A stretch of DNA of 9,463 nucleotides, taken from assembly GCA_019136935.1 (NCBI GenBank), contig JAGVTI010000018.1, forward strand, positions 1 to 9,463, given 5' to 3'. Source of the DNA: Deltaproteobacteria bacterium. GTDB lineage: Bacteria; Desulfobacterota; Syntrophia; Syntrophales; JAAYKM01. The notes below the pieces were generated by a model that saw only the letters and a list, made by a program, of their open reading frames with translations, did no database searches and had not been told where the DNA came from. Every line of letters begins with the position of its first letter. Within the stretch, counting starts at the first letter, position 1. Made by a program: the position numbers and the translations under genes. This document shows, one piece after another, positions 1-7,404 of this stretch.

Positions 1-1
1 C

Positions 2-556
2 GATTTGCTGATCCTGACGGAAAAGGATTCTATTGCGCCGGGGACGGTGCCGGCGTGCGACGGTTTCATCACGGATCGCCCGGGATGGGTTCTCTGCGTC
101 AAGACGGCGGATTGTGTGCCGGTTCTGATTGCGGACGGAAAGAGGAAAGTCGTTTGCGCCGTTCACGCCGGCTGGCGGGGGACGGCACTCGGTATCGCGG
201 AAAAGGCGGTGGGGATCTTCCGGGAACGTTTTTCTGCCGATCCGAAGGACCTCTGGGCGGCCATCGGCCCGGCGATCGGCGCATGCTGTTATGAAGTGGA
301 CGGCAAGGTCCGGTCTGAATTTGCGGATTCCGGACGGTTTGGGAGCTTTTTCATCCCTTCGGACAAAAAAGACCGGTGGATGCTGGATTTGACCGCGGCA
401 AACCGGATTCAACTGGAAGAGGCGGGAATTCCGTCCGGTCAGGTCACTTCCGCGGATCTCTGTACCTCGTGCCGTCGGGACGCCTTCTTTTCCCACCGGA
501 GGGAGGGGGCGGTGACGGGACGGCAACTCAACTTCATCCTGATCAGGGAGGGATAG
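2..556 (+). CDS. pgeF: Peptidoglycan editing factor PgeF (YfiH/laccase-domain family), 5'-truncated by the window edge
   Basis: The C-terminal ~184 residues of a multicopper-polyphenol-oxidase-like (Cu-oxidase_4, YfiH/YlmD) protein are visible. The family is usually about 240-270 residues, so roughly 60-80 N-terminal residues lie upstream of the window; the frame is open to the first bases and the TTG at position 5 should not be taken as the start. Seen motifs: TADC (the family's metal-ligand Cys), HAGWRG (metal-ligand His), GPAIGACCYEV, and a C-terminal CTSCR...FFSHRREG..TGRQLNFI block. The first His ligand of the family would be in the missing part. Known for the family: E. coli YfiH/PgeF prevents or edits wrongly incorporated residues in peptidoglycan precursors, and homologues show purine nucleoside phosphorylase/adenosine deaminase-like activity. 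The catalytic role here is inferred. A 528-base gap separates it from rho, so it probably belongs to an upstream transcription unit. Confidence 0.9.
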   Translation, partial: DLLILTEKDSIAPGTVPACDGFITDRPGWVLCVKTADCVPVLIADGKRKVVCAVHAGWRGTALGIAEKAVGIFRERFSADPKDLWAAIGPAIGACCYEVDGKVRSEFADSGRFGSFFIPSDKKDRWMLDLTAANRIQLEEAGIPSGQVTSADLCTSCRRDAFFSHRREGAVTGRQLNFILIREG

Positions 557-559
557 TCA

Positions 560-661
560 GGCATCGGCGGATGCGGTCCCTCGAATCGTGTGAAATCGGT
601 CGGGTCAGAATCCCACCCCGATGTGAACCCGGGGACTGCCTGCCCTGCGCCGAGAGAGGCC
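560..661 (+). ncRNA. Candidate structured RNA / long imperfect hairpin between pgeF and rho
   Basis: Seen by hand pairing: an outer stem TCGGCG (564-569) with CGCCGA (648-653); an 8-bp stem GCGGTCCC (573-580) with GGGACTGC (632-639), one G-U; then a large asymmetric internal loop (14 nt against 9 nt); then an apical stem ATCGG (595-599) with CCGAT (618-622), capped by GGG/CCC (602-604/612-614). GGC 560-562 can also pair with GCC 659-661. The stems nest into a rod of about 90-100 nt. I compared it from memory with SRP RNA, 6S RNA, RNase P, cobalamin, FMN, TPP and c-di-GMP elements and could not match it. It could be a small RNA, a processing or termination structure for pgeF, or chance pairing in GC-rich DNA. 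The strand is arbitrary, because a hairpin folds on both. Confidence 0.3.
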
Positions 662-696
662 ATAGGTAAAGCTCCCTGTTCATCCCGACTCTTTGT

Positions 697-723
697 CTTC
701 GTTCAAAGATAAACTTTGAGAAG
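697..723. other. Hairpin without a T-tract
   Basis: CTTC (697-700) pairs with GAAG (720-723), and TCAAAG (703-708) pairs with CTTTGA (714-719), around a 5-nt loop with a 2-nt bulge. No run of T follows on the plus strand, so it is not a convincing intrinsic terminator. It lies between pgeF and the rho promoter and may protect or process the end of an upstream transcript. Confidence 0.35.
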
Positions 724-829
724 GCCATAATATTACAAGAGATTATTCCCCGCTTGCGCTCCTTGAAAGGATAAAACAGATTCTTTTACGAAACCGTCAA
801 AAATTGGCTTCCGGGACCCGAAAAACCGC

Positions 830-860
830 TTGACAGGAAAACCAGTTTCATATAGATAAT
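830..860 (+). promoter_or_regulatory. Sigma70-like promoter upstream of rho
   Basis: A perfect -35 hexamer TTGACA lies at 830-835. The -10 is ambiguous in TATAGATAAT (851-860): TATAGA at 851 gives a 15-bp spacer, GATAAT at 855 gives 19 bp. Either choice predicts a start near 862-868 and a rho leader of about 220 nt. A second -10-like box, TATACT (937-942), has no convincing -35. Confidence 0.5.
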
Positions 861-927
861 TCGTAACTTTGGATAGGCGTGTGTAGGACCCCTGCCTTAA
901 GAAAAAAAATCCAATCGTTCTCAAGAA

Positions 928-1049
928 GGAACCCATTATACTAACCCACGACTTTTAAGCAAGTATTCGTTGCAAGATCTGCAACCTATCTCCGCGATAG
1001 ATCACATGGGATGCCTGAGGTGCTGCTTCTATTGTGGCGAGTCTCCACA
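928..1049 (+). promoter_or_regulatory. rho 5' leader with C-rich/G-poor stretch and three tandem hairpins
   Basis: Immediately before rho there are three inverted repeats in a row: GTTGCA/TGCAAC (969-985, 5-nt loop, perfect), CTATC/GATAG (986-1000, 5-nt loop, perfect) and TGTGG/CCACA (1033-1049, 7-nt loop). The first can be replaced by a competing pairing GCAA (959-962) with TTGC (970-973). Upstream, about 928-958 is rich in A, C and T and poor in G, as expected of a Rho-loading (rut) segment. In E. coli, rho is autoregulated by Rho-dependent attenuation in its leader. A similar feedback here is inferred from these features. No leader peptide with a good start was identified. Confidence 0.4.
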
Positions 1050-1084
1050 TCGGTACGACTATACATTTAACAAGGAAATTCAGT

Positions 1085-2332
1085 ATGGACATCGAAGAAA
1101 TCAAGCGACAACCAATCAGTGAGTTGACAAGGCTGGCGAAAGAGTTGAACGTTGCCGACGCCAGCGGAATGAGACGCCAGGACCTGATTTTTGCCATTCT
1201 GCAGACGCAGGCGGAGAAAAACGGGGTCATCTCGGGGGCGGGCGTCCTCGAAATTCTGCCCGACGGAGTCGGTTTTCTCCGGGCCGTCGGTTACAATTAC
1301 CTCCCGAGCCCCGATGACATTTACATTTCTCCTTCCCAGATCCGGCGCTTCAACCTCCGGACGGGAGACACCGTTTCCGGTGAAGTCAGGCCGCCCAAGG
1401 AGGGGGAAAAGTATTTCGCCCTGCTCAAGGTCGATTCCGTCAACTTCGAAAGCCCGGAAGCGGCCAGGGACAAAATCCTCTTTGACAACCTGACGCCCCT
1501 TTATCCCCAGGAGAAGTTCGATCTGGAATCGGATCCGGCGAATCTCTCGACCCGTGTCATGGACATGTTTACCCCCATCGGCAAGGGCCAGAGAGGCCTG
1601 ATCGTTTCCCCGCCCCGCGCCGGCAAGACCGTCCTGCTCCAGGATATCGCTCACAGCATCACGAAAAATCACAAGGAAGTCACCCTCATGGTCCTGCTCA
1701 TCGACGAGCGGCCGGAGGAAGTGACGGACATGCAGCGCAGCGTCGCCGGGGAGGTGATCTCCTCGACCTTCGACGAACCCGCTTCCCGTCATGTCCAGGT
1801 GGCGGAAATGGTCATCGAAAAGGCGAAGCGCCTGGTGGAACACCGCAAGCACGTAGTCATCCTGCTGGACAGCATTACCCGCCTGGCCCGGGCCTACAAC
1901 GCGGTCGTGCCGCCCAGCGGCAAGGTGCTCTCCGGTGGCGTCGATTCGAACGCCCTGCATAAACCGAAGCGCTTTTTCGGTGCCGCGAGAAATATTGAAA
2001 ACGGCGGCAGCCTGACGATTATCGCAACGGCCCTGATCGACACGGGGAGCCGTATGGACGAGGTCATTTTCGAAGAGTTCAAGGGTACGGGGAATATGGA
2101 ACTCCACCTTGACCGGAGAATCGCCGACCGGCGGGTTTTCCCGGCCTTCGATCTTATCCGTTCCGGAACCCGCAAGGAAGAACTGCTCATTCCGAAGAAC
2201 AACCTGAACCGGATCTGGATCTTGAGAAGACTGCTCCAGGAAATGAATCCCGTGGACGCCATGGAGTTTATCCTGGACAAGATCCGGAAAACGACATTGA
2301 ACCAGGAATTCCTGGATTCGATGAACCAGTAG
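1085..2332 (+). CDS. rho: Transcription termination factor Rho
   Basis: 415-residue hexameric RNA-dependent ATPase/translocase that ends untranslated transcripts. Domains in order: N-terminal helix bundle (~1-40), cold-shock-like primary RNA-binding domain (~48-120, with GFLR at 63-66 and the [19 protein letters not shown] block from 77) and RecA-type ATPase (~130-415). Walker A is SPPRAGKT (175-182, K181); Walker B is VVILLD ending at D262; the Q-loop region is PSGKVLSGG (277-285); the R-loop is KGTGNMEL (333-340); and SGTRKEELL (360-368) holds the likely arginine finger R363. The length is close to E. coli Rho (419), with no large insertion. Start: ATG 1085 has AAGGA (1072-1076) upstream and gives the typical MDIEEIK-like beginning. 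A GTG at 1034 is in frame but would add 17 unusual residues and sits in a leader hairpin. It has its own promoter and leader and heads the termination-related cluster. Confidence 0.98.
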   Translation: MDIEEIKRQPISELTRLAKELNVADASGMRRQDLIFAILQTQAEKNGVISGAGVLEILPDGVGFLRAVGYNYLPSPDDIYISPSQIRRFNLRTGDTVSGEVRPPKEGEKYFALLKVDSVNFESPEAARDKILFDNLTPLYPQEKFDLESDPANLSTRVMDMFTPIGKGQRGLIVSPPRAGKTVLLQDIAHSITKNHKEVTLMVLLIDERPEEVTDMQRSVAGEVISSTFDEPASRHVQVAEMVIEKAKRLVEHRKHVVILLDSITRLARAYNAVVPPSGKVLSGGVDSNALHKPKRFFGAARNIENGGSLTIIATALIDTGSRMDEVIFEEFKGTGNMELHLDRRIADRRVFPAFDLIRSGTRKEELLIPKNNLNRIWILRRLLQEMNPVDAMEFILDKIRKTTLNQEFLDSMNQ

Positions 2333-2333
2333 G

Positions 2334-2347
2334 CCGAAATTATTCGG
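2334..2347 (+). other. Small hairpin just after the rho stop codon
   Basis: CCGAA (2334-2338) and TTCGG (2343-2347) are perfect inverted repeats around a 4-nt loop, 1 base after the rho stop. The following bases are AT-rich but have no T-tract, so termination would be weak at best. It may only be a 3'-end stabilising element. Confidence 0.3.
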
Positions 2348-2375
2348 TTGATATTATTGTAAAAATCATTATAAC
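2348..2375 (+). promoter_or_regulatory. Candidate internal promoter for rpmE
   Basis: TTGATA (2348-2353, 5/6 to consensus) and TATAAC (2370-2375, 5/6) are separated by 16 bp in an AT-rich patch between rho and rpmE. Predicted start is about 2381-2383. L31 could therefore be made independently of rho. Confidence 0.5.
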
Positions 2376-2407
2376 TTCCCCTCGCCTGTAAGGCGGGCCT
2401 TCGGGAA
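2376..2407 (+). promoter_or_regulatory. Stem-loop in the rpmE leader (candidate L31 leader element)
   Basis: Outer stem TTCCC (2376-2380)/GGGAA (2403-2407) encloses inner stem CGCCT (2383-2387)/AGGCG (2391-2395) with loop GTA. It sits 37 bases upstream of the rpmE start. L31 leader motifs with autoregulatory roles are known in other phyla, so by analogy this could be a protein-binding leader. If transcription begins at about 2382 from the promoter above, only the inner stem would form in that RNA. Confidence 0.35.
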
Positions 2408-2444
2408 ATTGATACAACGATAACGATAAGGAGAACAGTTTGCA

Positions 2445-2663
2445 ATGAAGAAGGGAATCCATCCGGAATATACGGAAACGACCATTACCTGCGTATGCGG
2501 TAATGTCATCCCCACGAAGTCGACCAAGAAGGACATCAAGGTGGAAATCTGCTCCCAGTGTCATCCGTTCATGACGGGAAAACAGAAGATCGTTGACACC
2601 GCCGGTCGCGTCGATCGCTTCATAAAGAAATACGCTGCCAGGGGAGAAGGGAACAGTAAATAA
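2445..2663 (+). CDS. rpmE: 50S ribosomal protein L31, zinc-binding (type A)
   Basis: 72-residue protein of the large ribosomal subunit that contributes to the bridge with the 30S head. It begins MKKGIHPEY, as bacterial L31 does. Four cysteines, C16-x-C18 and C36-x2-C39, make the Zn ribbon of the C+ (type A) form, and the HPF..GKQK block after C39 is family-typical. The Zn-free paralogue made under zinc starvation lacks these cysteines, so this is the zinc-replete form. Start: ATG 2445 with the strong ribosome site AAGGAGA (2428-2434) about 10 bases upstream. It lies between rho and prfA, grouping termination and translation genes. The separate promoter and leader hairpin suggest independent control. 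The tail RGEGNSK is slightly longer than in short homologues and is probably disordered. Confidence 0.97.
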   Translation: MKKGIHPEYTETTITCVCGNVIPTKSTKKDIKVEICSQCHPFMTGKQKIVDTAGRVDRFIKKYAARGEGNSK

Positions 2664-2701
2664 TCTCCTGCTGCAACTCTCCGTTTCTTTTCTGATACCC
2701 G

Positions 2702-2744
2702 GACAGGGGGAACGTTATTGCCGACAATGGCTTTCCCCCCTGTC
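2702..2744 (+). other. Long nested hairpin between rpmE and prfA
   Basis: GACAGGGGG (2702-2710) pairs perfectly with CCCCCTGTC (2736-2744). AA (2711-2712) can continue with TT (2733-2734) past a bulged C. Inside the 20-nt loop is a second stem ATTG (2717-2720)/CAAT (2725-2728) with loop CCGA. It lies 38 bases after the rpmE stop. The run after it is ATGAAAAGGGTTTT, not an immediate T-tract, so it is only a weak terminator candidate. It may be an mRNA 3'-stabilising or processing structure. Confidence 0.5.
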
Positions 2745-2824
2745 ATGAAAAGGGTTTTGCCGTGGCCGATGCCGGCAAAGTCTTTCCGATGAAGAATATC
2801 CCTATTTACAAGCAGGTCAGGATG

Positions 2825-2852
2825 CCCGGCGGAAAAGTCCGCGGGGATTTTT
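2825..2852 (+). terminator. Intrinsic terminator-like hairpin just before prfA
   Basis: CCCGGCGGA (2825-2833) pairs with TCCGCGGGG (2838-2846), one G-G mismatch in nine, loop AAAG, followed by ATTTTTG with five T at 2848-2852. This is the classic layout. It could end the rho/rpmE transcript or act as a partial attenuator, since prfA starts 39 bases further on and no clear promoter lies between. Confidence 0.55.
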
Positions 2853-2891
2853 GCCCTGATCAACCGGAAAAATCCGATAATCTGGAATAAT

Positions 2892-3971
2892 ATGTTTGCG
2901 AGACTGAAAGACATCGAAGAGCGATACCGCGAGTTGGAGGGCCTTCTGGGCGATCACGAGGTGGTGGCGAAGACACAGCTCTACCAGAAATACGCCAAGG
3001 AGCACGCCGACCTGCGCGAACTCGTGGACACCTACCGGCAGTACAGGGGGATTCAGAGGCACATCGAAGAAGGGGAAACCATTCTGCGGGGAAACGATCC
3101 GGAGTTGATCGAGATCGTCAAGGAAGAGCTCCCCGGTCTCAAGGAACAACTGGCCGATCTTGAAGAGAGGATAAAGATCCTTCTCCTCCCTAAGGATCCC
3201 AATGACGAGCGGAATGTTTTTCTGGAGATCCGTGCCGGTACGGGAGGCGACGAGGCGGGATTGTTCGCCGGGGATCTTTTCCGGATGTATGCCCGGTATG
3301 CCGAGACGAGACGATGGAAGGTCGAGGTGGTCAGCAGCACGCCGTCCGGCGGAGTCGGGGGGTTCAAGGAAATCGTCGCCCAGATCACCGGTGCCGGTGC
3401 CTACAGCCGCCTGAAATATGAAAGCGGAGTCCACCGGGTCCAGCGGGTGCCGGTGACGGAGGCCCAGGGGCGGATCCATACGTCGGCCGTGACCGTGGCG
3501 ATCCTGCCGGAAGCGGAAGAAGTCGAGGTGAATATCGACCCGAACGAATTGCGGATCGACGTTTATCATTCGAGCGGCCACGGCGGTCAAAGCGTCAACA
3601 CGACCGACTCGGCCGTGCGCATCACCCACCTGCCGACGGGGCTGGTCGTGACCTGCCAGGACGAAAAATCCCAGTTGAAGAACAAAGCCAAGGCTATGAA
3701 GGTCCTCCGTGCACGGCTCCTGGATATTGCAACGACCCGTCAGAACGCGGAAATCTCGGAGACACGGAAGACGCAGGTGGGAACGGGGGACCGCAGCGAA
3801 CGGATCCGGACCTACAACTTCCCCCAGGGACGGGTGACGGATCACCGGATCGGGTTGACTCTCTACAGCCTGGAAAGCTTTCTCGACGGGACGATGGATG
3901 AGGTGCTCGACAGTCTGAATGCCCATTTCCAGACGGAAATGCTGAAAATGGCGGCGAACGAAGGACGATGA
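2892..3971 (+). CDS. prfA: Peptide chain release factor 1 (RF1)
   Basis: 359-residue class I release factor that reads UAA and UAG in the ribosomal A site and triggers hydrolysis of peptidyl-tRNA. The stop-codon recognition tripeptide is PVT (187-189), which marks RF1; RF2 has SPF. The catalytic loop is [10 protein letters not shown] with GGQ at 231-233, and Q233 is the residue methylated by PrmC. The N-terminal ~100 residues are the helical/coiled-coil domain, and the conserved [11 protein letters not shown] block is at 112-122. Length is normal (E. coli 360). Start: ATG 2892 gives the normal N-terminus [12 protein letters not shown], but the ribosome site is weak (TGGAA, 4 nt away). Its stop overlaps the prmC start by four bases (ATGA, 3968-3971), implying translational coupling. 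A short open frame ends one base before its ATG (see findings). Confidence 0.98.
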   Translation: MFARLKDIEERYRELEGLLGDHEVVAKTQLYQKYAKEHADLRELVDTYRQYRGIQRHIEEGETILRGNDPELIEIVKEELPGLKEQLADLEERIKILLLPKDPNDERNVFLEIRAGTGGDEAGLFAGDLFRMYARYAETRRWKVEVVSSTPSGGVGGFKEIVAQITGAGAYSRLKYESGVHRVQRVPVTEAQGRIHTSAVTVAILPEAEEVEVNIDPNELRIDVYHSSGHGGQSVNTTDSAVRITHLPTGLVVTCQDEKSQLKNKAKAMKVLRARLLDIATTRQNAEISETRKTQVGTGDRSERIRTYNFPQGRVTDHRIGLTLYSLESFLDGTMDEVLDSLNAHFQTEMLKMAANEGR

Positions 3972-4822
3972 CGACGATCGCCGAGATCCTGCGCGAGGCT
4001 TCCCTTGCCCTCGAGGCCGCCGGTTCTCCAACGTCCCGCCTTGACGCGGAAGTTCTTCTTGAATATTGTCTGAAGGTGGATCGCCTGCACTTTTACACCC
4101 ATCCTGAACAGGCGTTGAATTCCGAGGCGGCTGAAGATTACGCAAAAAAGATCGACAGGCGGAAAAAAGGGGAACCCATCGCTTACATCATCGGGGTCAA
4201 GGAATTCTGGTCTCTTCCTTTCCAGGTTGGTCCATCCGTTCTGATTCCCCGTCCGGAAACGGAGGTTCTGGTCGAAGAGGCGCTGATGGTGATGCGTCAA
4301 CGGCGTCCAAGAGGGTGGCGCGTCCTGGAAATCGGGACGGGCAGCGGGGCGGTTGCGGTTGCCCTGGCATCGGAGAGAACGGATATCCGGGTTACGGCGA
4401 CGGATCTCTCCGGCGGAGCTCTGGCTGTGGCAAAATGCAATGCCGAACGGAACGGTGTGGGAGACCGGGTTCTCTTTTTACAGGGGGATCTGTTTGAACC
4501 TGTTACGGGCCGGTACGATGTGATCCTTTCGAATCCACCCTATATTTCCAGCCGTGATTTCGAGCTTTTGCCCTTGGGAATAAGGGATTACGAACCTCCT
4601 GATGCCCTTCTGGCCGGCCCGGAGGGCATCGAGTTTCACAGGAGACTGATCTTTCAGGGGGCATCCTTCCTGAAGCGGGGCGGCTGGCTGTTGATGGAAA
4701 TGGGGGAGGAACAGGGACCGGGCATCGAGAGATGCTTTGATGCACAGGGCGGTTACGAGACCGCCGAAGTCCGTTCCGATTATGGCGGTGCGGAAAGAGT
4801 GGTCAAGGCCAGGAGGAAATGA
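3968..4822 (+). CDS. prmC: RF1/RF2 glutamine N5-methyltransferase PrmC (HemK)
   Basis: 284-residue S-adenosylmethionine-dependent enzyme that methylates the glutamine of the GGQ loop of release factors, raising their activity. The N-terminal helical substrate-binding domain (~1-75) is followed by [21 protein letters not shown] (79-99), the SAM-binding loop EIGTGSG (121-127), an acidic motif ATDLS (144-148) and the catalytic NPPY (189-192) that holds the target glutamine. Length matches the family (~277-290). The ATG at 3968 lies within the prfA stop (ATGA), so it is probably translated by ribosomes finishing RF1; enzyme and substrate are thus made together. murA begins 3 bases after its stop. 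Confidence 0.97.
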   Translation: MTTIAEILREASLALEAAGSPTSRLDAEVLLEYCLKVDRLHFYTHPEQALNSEAAEDYAKKIDRRKKGEPIAYIIGVKEFWSLPFQVGPSVLIPRPETEVLVEEALMVMRQRRPRGWRVLEIGTGSGAVAVALASERTDIRVTATDLSGGALAVAKCNAERNGVGDRVLFLQGDLFEPVTGRYDVILSNPPYISSRDFELLPLGIRDYEPPDALLAGPEGIEFHRRLIFQGASFLKRGGWLLMEMGEEQGPGIERCFDAQGGYETAEVRSDYGGAERVVKARRK

Positions 4823-4825
4823 TTT

Positions 4826-6076
4826 GTGGATAAGATGATCATCGAGGGTGGAGAGAAACTGAAAGGGACGGTGGAAATCAGCGGGGCCAAGAATGCCGCG
4901 CTGCCGATTTTGGTTTCCTCTCTTTTATGTGAGGGACGGAGCACGTTTCACAATGTGCCGGAGTTGATGGACATCAAGACCGTTGTCAAGCTGATCCGCG
5001 GTTTCGGCGCCGAGGTGAAGGGGGCGAAATCCATCCGAGTCGATGCGGACCGGCTCGATAATGTCGAAGCGTCTTATGATCTGGTCAAAACCATGCGCGC
5101 GTCCGTTCTGGTGCTGGGGCCCCTGGTGGCCCGCATGGGCCGGGCGCGGGTGTCGCTTCCGGGCGGATGCGCCATCGGTGCCAGGCCGGTGAACCTTCAC
5201 CTCAAGGCGCTGGAGGAAATGGGAGCGGAGGTGACCCTGCAGGACGGTTATATCGAGGCCAAGGCTTCCCGTTTAAGGGGGGCCACGATTTATTTCGATA
5301 TTCAGACCGTTACGGGAACGGAAAACATCATGATGGCGGCCTGCCTGGCCAAGGGGACGACGGTTCTCAAAAATGCGGCGAAGGAGCCGGAAATCGTCAA
5401 TCTGGCAGAGGTCCTGAAGGCCATGGGCGCCAGGATAACAGGGGCGGGGACGGAAACGATCACGATCGAAGGCGTGGACCGGATGACCGGAGCGGAAGGA
5501 ACCGTCATGCCGGACCGGATCGAAGCCGGAACCTACATGATCGGTGCGGCGATCACCGGGGGCGATGTCAACGTTTTAGGGTGCGATCCGCTGTATGTGG
5601 ATGCCCTGATCACCAAGCTGATCGACGCCGGAATCACGGTGGAGACGATTCCCCGGGGTGTGCGGGTTTGCGGTGGAAACGGGATTCGCAGCATCGATAT
5701 CAAAACCATGCCCTATCCGGGATTTCCGACGGATCTCCAGGCGCAGATGATGGTCCTGCTTGCCGTCGGCAACGGCTTGGGTGTCGTAACGGAAACGGTT
5801 TTCGAGAATCGTTTCATGCATGTCGCGGAACTGATCCGGATGGGTGCGGATATTATTGTTCAGGGTGGTTGTGCCATCGTCAAAGGGGTTCCCGCGTTGA
5901 AAGGTGCTCCGGTCATGGCGACGGATCTCCGGGCGTCCGCCTGCCTCGTCTTGGCGGGACTCGTTGCCGAGGGGAAAACGGAGCTCTCGCGCATCTACCA
6001 TCTTGACCGGGGGTACCAGCGCATGGAAGAGAAATTTTCCGCCCTTGGGGCGAGGATAAGGAGGGTGCCGGCTTAG
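4826..6076 (+). CDS. murA: UDP-N-acetylglucosamine 1-carboxyvinyltransferase MurA
   Basis: 416-residue cytoplasmic enzyme of the first committed step of peptidoglycan synthesis, transferring enolpyruvate from phosphoenolpyruvate to UDP-GlcNAc. Visible: SGAKNA with K22, [10 protein letters not shown] (84-93), [10 protein letters not shown] with catalytic C115, FPTDLQAQ with the conserved Asp, and [10 protein letters not shown] and LDRGY near the C-terminus. C115 is the residue alkylated by fosfomycin; variants with Asp there are naturally resistant, so this form is expected to be sensitive at the target level. Start: GTG 4826 is chosen because AGGAGG (4811-4816) is 9 bases upstream and it gives the canonical MDK beginning. 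The in-frame ATG 4835 would leave 18 bases. It is followed after one base by hisD, whose ribosome site AAGGAGGGT (6058-6066) lies inside murA. Confidence 0.98.
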   Translation: MDKMIIEGGEKLKGTVEISGAKNAALPILVSSLLCEGRSTFHNVPELMDIKTVVKLIRGFGAEVKGAKSIRVDADRLDNVEASYDLVKTMRASVLVLGPLVARMGRARVSLPGGCAIGARPVNLHLKALEEMGAEVTLQDGYIEAKASRLRGATIYFDIQTVTGTENIMMAACLAKGTTVLKNAAKEPEIVNLAEVLKAMGARITGAGTETITIEGVDRMTGAEGTVMPDRIEAGTYMIGAAITGGDVNVLGCDPLYVDALITKLIDAGITVETIPRGVRVCGGNGIRSIDIKTMPYPGFPTDLQAQMMVLLAVGNGLGVVTETVFENRFMHVAELIRMGADIIVQGGCAIVKGVPALKGAPVMATDLRASACLVLAGLVAEGKTELSRIYHLDRGYQRMEEKFSALGARIRRVPA

Positions 6077-6077
6077 A

Positions 6078-7364
6078 ATGAGAGTAATCAGCACGAAAGA
6101 TCCGTCTTTTGAACAGGCGTTCCGCACCATTCAGGGCAGGGGAAAGGTATTCGATCCCGAACTGTGGCAGCGGGTGGCGGTCATTGTCGAAGATGTCGCG
6201 CAACGGGGTGATGAGGCCCTGTTCCACTATACGGCGAAATTCGACAACCACGTGATCGATGAAAAAACCGTCGAAATATCCTCCTCCGAGCTGGAGGAAG
6301 CCGCATCGAAGGTGACGGAGGAAGACCGGGCCGTCCTGGAATTATCTGCTGAGCGGATCCGGAAGTTTCATGAAAAGCAGGTCATGGAAGGCTGGATGCT
6401 GATGGAGGAAGAGGGGATAGAACTGGAAAATCGGCTGCTGCCCCTGGAACGGGTTGCCGTTTACGCCCCCGGAGGTTTGAATCCCTATCCCTCGACGGTG
6501 TTCATGGCCGTGATTCCGGCACGGATCGCGGGGGTGGAAGAAGTGATTCTCGTTTCTCCGACCAAGGGGAAGGGGGTTCATCCCCTGATTGCGGCGGCGG
6601 CGAAAATCAGCGGCGCCGACCGGGTCTTCGGCATCGGAGGAGCCCAGGCGGTGGCGGCCCTGGCCTACGGGACGAAATCAGTGCCCCGGGTCGATAAAAT
6701 CGTCGGCCCCGGAAATGCCTATGTGACGGCGGCCAAGAAGATGGTCTACGGCCAATGTGCCATCGATATGATCGCCGGTCCCAGTGAAGTCCTGATTGTC
6801 GCCGACGGGACGGGGAACCCCGCCCATGCGGCGGCGGATCTGCTTTCCCAGGCGGAACATGACGACATGGCCAGCGCCGTCCTGGTGACGCCGGTCGAGG
6901 AATTCGGGCGCCGGGTCGCCGTGGAAGTGGAAAGGCAGTTGAATGCGCTATCCCGCAAGGAAGTTGCCGGACGATCGCTTGCAAGCTTCGGCGCCGTCCT
7001 GGTTACCGCGGATATGGACGAGGCCGTAGCGATTGCCAATCGGTTCGCCCCGGAACACCTGGAACTCATGGTGGCCGATCCCCGGGAGGTCCTGCGGAAG
7101 ATCCGCCATGCCGGCGCGGTGTTCCTGGGGCATTGCACGCCGGAAACATTGGGAGATTATCTGGCCGGTACCAATCACGTTCTGCCGACGGGAGGTACGG
7201 CGAGATTCGCCTCGCCTTTGGGCGTGTACGACTTTGTGAAGCGGATGAGCGTCCTTTCCTTCACGGAGGATGCCCTGAAGCGCTACGGCAGGCAGGCGGC
7301 GAGGTTTGCGGCCATGGAGGGCCTCGATGCCCATGAAAAGGCGGTAACCATCCGCCTGAAGTAA
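6078..7364 (+). CDS. hisD: Histidinol dehydrogenase HisD
   Basis: 428-residue Zn-dependent enzyme catalysing the last two NAD-linked oxidations of histidine synthesis, L-histidinol to L-histidine. Zn ligands line up as Q258 and H261 (LLSQAEHD), D360 (LGDYLAGTNHVLPTGG) and H419 (DAHEKAV). The catalytic pair E326/H327 is in APEHLEL. IVGPGNAYV (208-216) and IAGPSEVLIVAD (232-243) are family blocks. The length is close to E. coli HisD (434) and no residue is missing. It begins one base after the murA stop and is presumably cotranscribed with it. No other his gene lies in the window; downstream is a tRNA with its own promoter, so hisD appears to end the operon. No intrinsic terminator is obvious between its stop and the tRNA promoter 7 bases later. 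Confidence 0.98.
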   Translation: MRVISTKDPSFEQAFRTIQGRGKVFDPELWQRVAVIVEDVAQRGDEALFHYTAKFDNHVIDEKTVEISSSELEEAASKVTEEDRAVLELSAERIRKFHEKQVMEGWMLMEEEGIELENRLLPLERVAVYAPGGLNPYPSTVFMAVIPARIAGVEEVILVSPTKGKGVHPLIAAAAKISGADRVFGIGGAQAVAALAYGTKSVPRVDKIVGPGNAYVTAAKKMVYGQCAIDMIAGPSEVLIVADGTGNPAHAAADLLSQAEHDDMASAVLVTPVEEFGRRVAVEVERQLNALSRKEVAGRSLASFGAVLVTADMDEAVAIANRFAPEHLELMVADPREVLRKIRHAGAVFLGHCTPETLGDYLAGTNHVLPTGGTARFASPLGVYDFVKRMSVLSFTEDALKRYGRQAARFAAMEGLDAHEKAVTIRLK

Positions 7365-7371
7365 AAAAATC

Positions 7372-7399
7372 TTGACAAAATGGCCGTCTTGATTAAGAT
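7372..7399 (+). promoter_or_regulatory. Promoter of the tRNA-Gly gene
   Basis: TTGACA (7372-7377) is perfect and is followed after 16 bp by TAAGAT (7394-7399, 4/6 to consensus). Predicted start is near 7406, about 39 bases upstream of the tRNA. An inverted repeat GTCTTG (7386-7391)/CAAGAC (7402-7407) spans the -10 and may be incidental or an operator. Confidence 0.65.
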
Positions 7400-7404
7400 G
7401 GCAA

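Noticed and set aside
564..653. Cobalamin, FMN, SRP or 6S RNA in the pgeF-rho gap
   Set aside because: Short resemblances (a GTGTGAAATC stretch, a GTGAACC stretch) exist, but the conserved cores and expected order of motifs of those families are absent. It is kept only as an unidentified structure.
733..936. 67-codon minus-strand frame in the pgeF-rho gap
   Set aside because: No ribosome site or family resemblance, and it overlaps the likely rho promoter. Too little support to call a gene.
1067..2107. Long open frame (346 codons) antisense to rho
   Set aside because: It lies fully within rho, whose frame matches a universally conserved protein. The antisense product is rich in Arg, Asp and Gly with no recognisable motif, a usual GC-rich shadow.
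2817..4145. 442-codon open frame antisense to prfA and the start of prmC
   Set aside because: It is longer than prfA itself but mirrors its codons. It has no recognisable domain and spans two real coupled genes.
5167..6006. 279-codon frame inside murA on the same strand
   Set aside because: Composition is almost entirely Gly, Asp and Arg, typical of a +1 shadow of a GC-rich gene; murA covers it completely.
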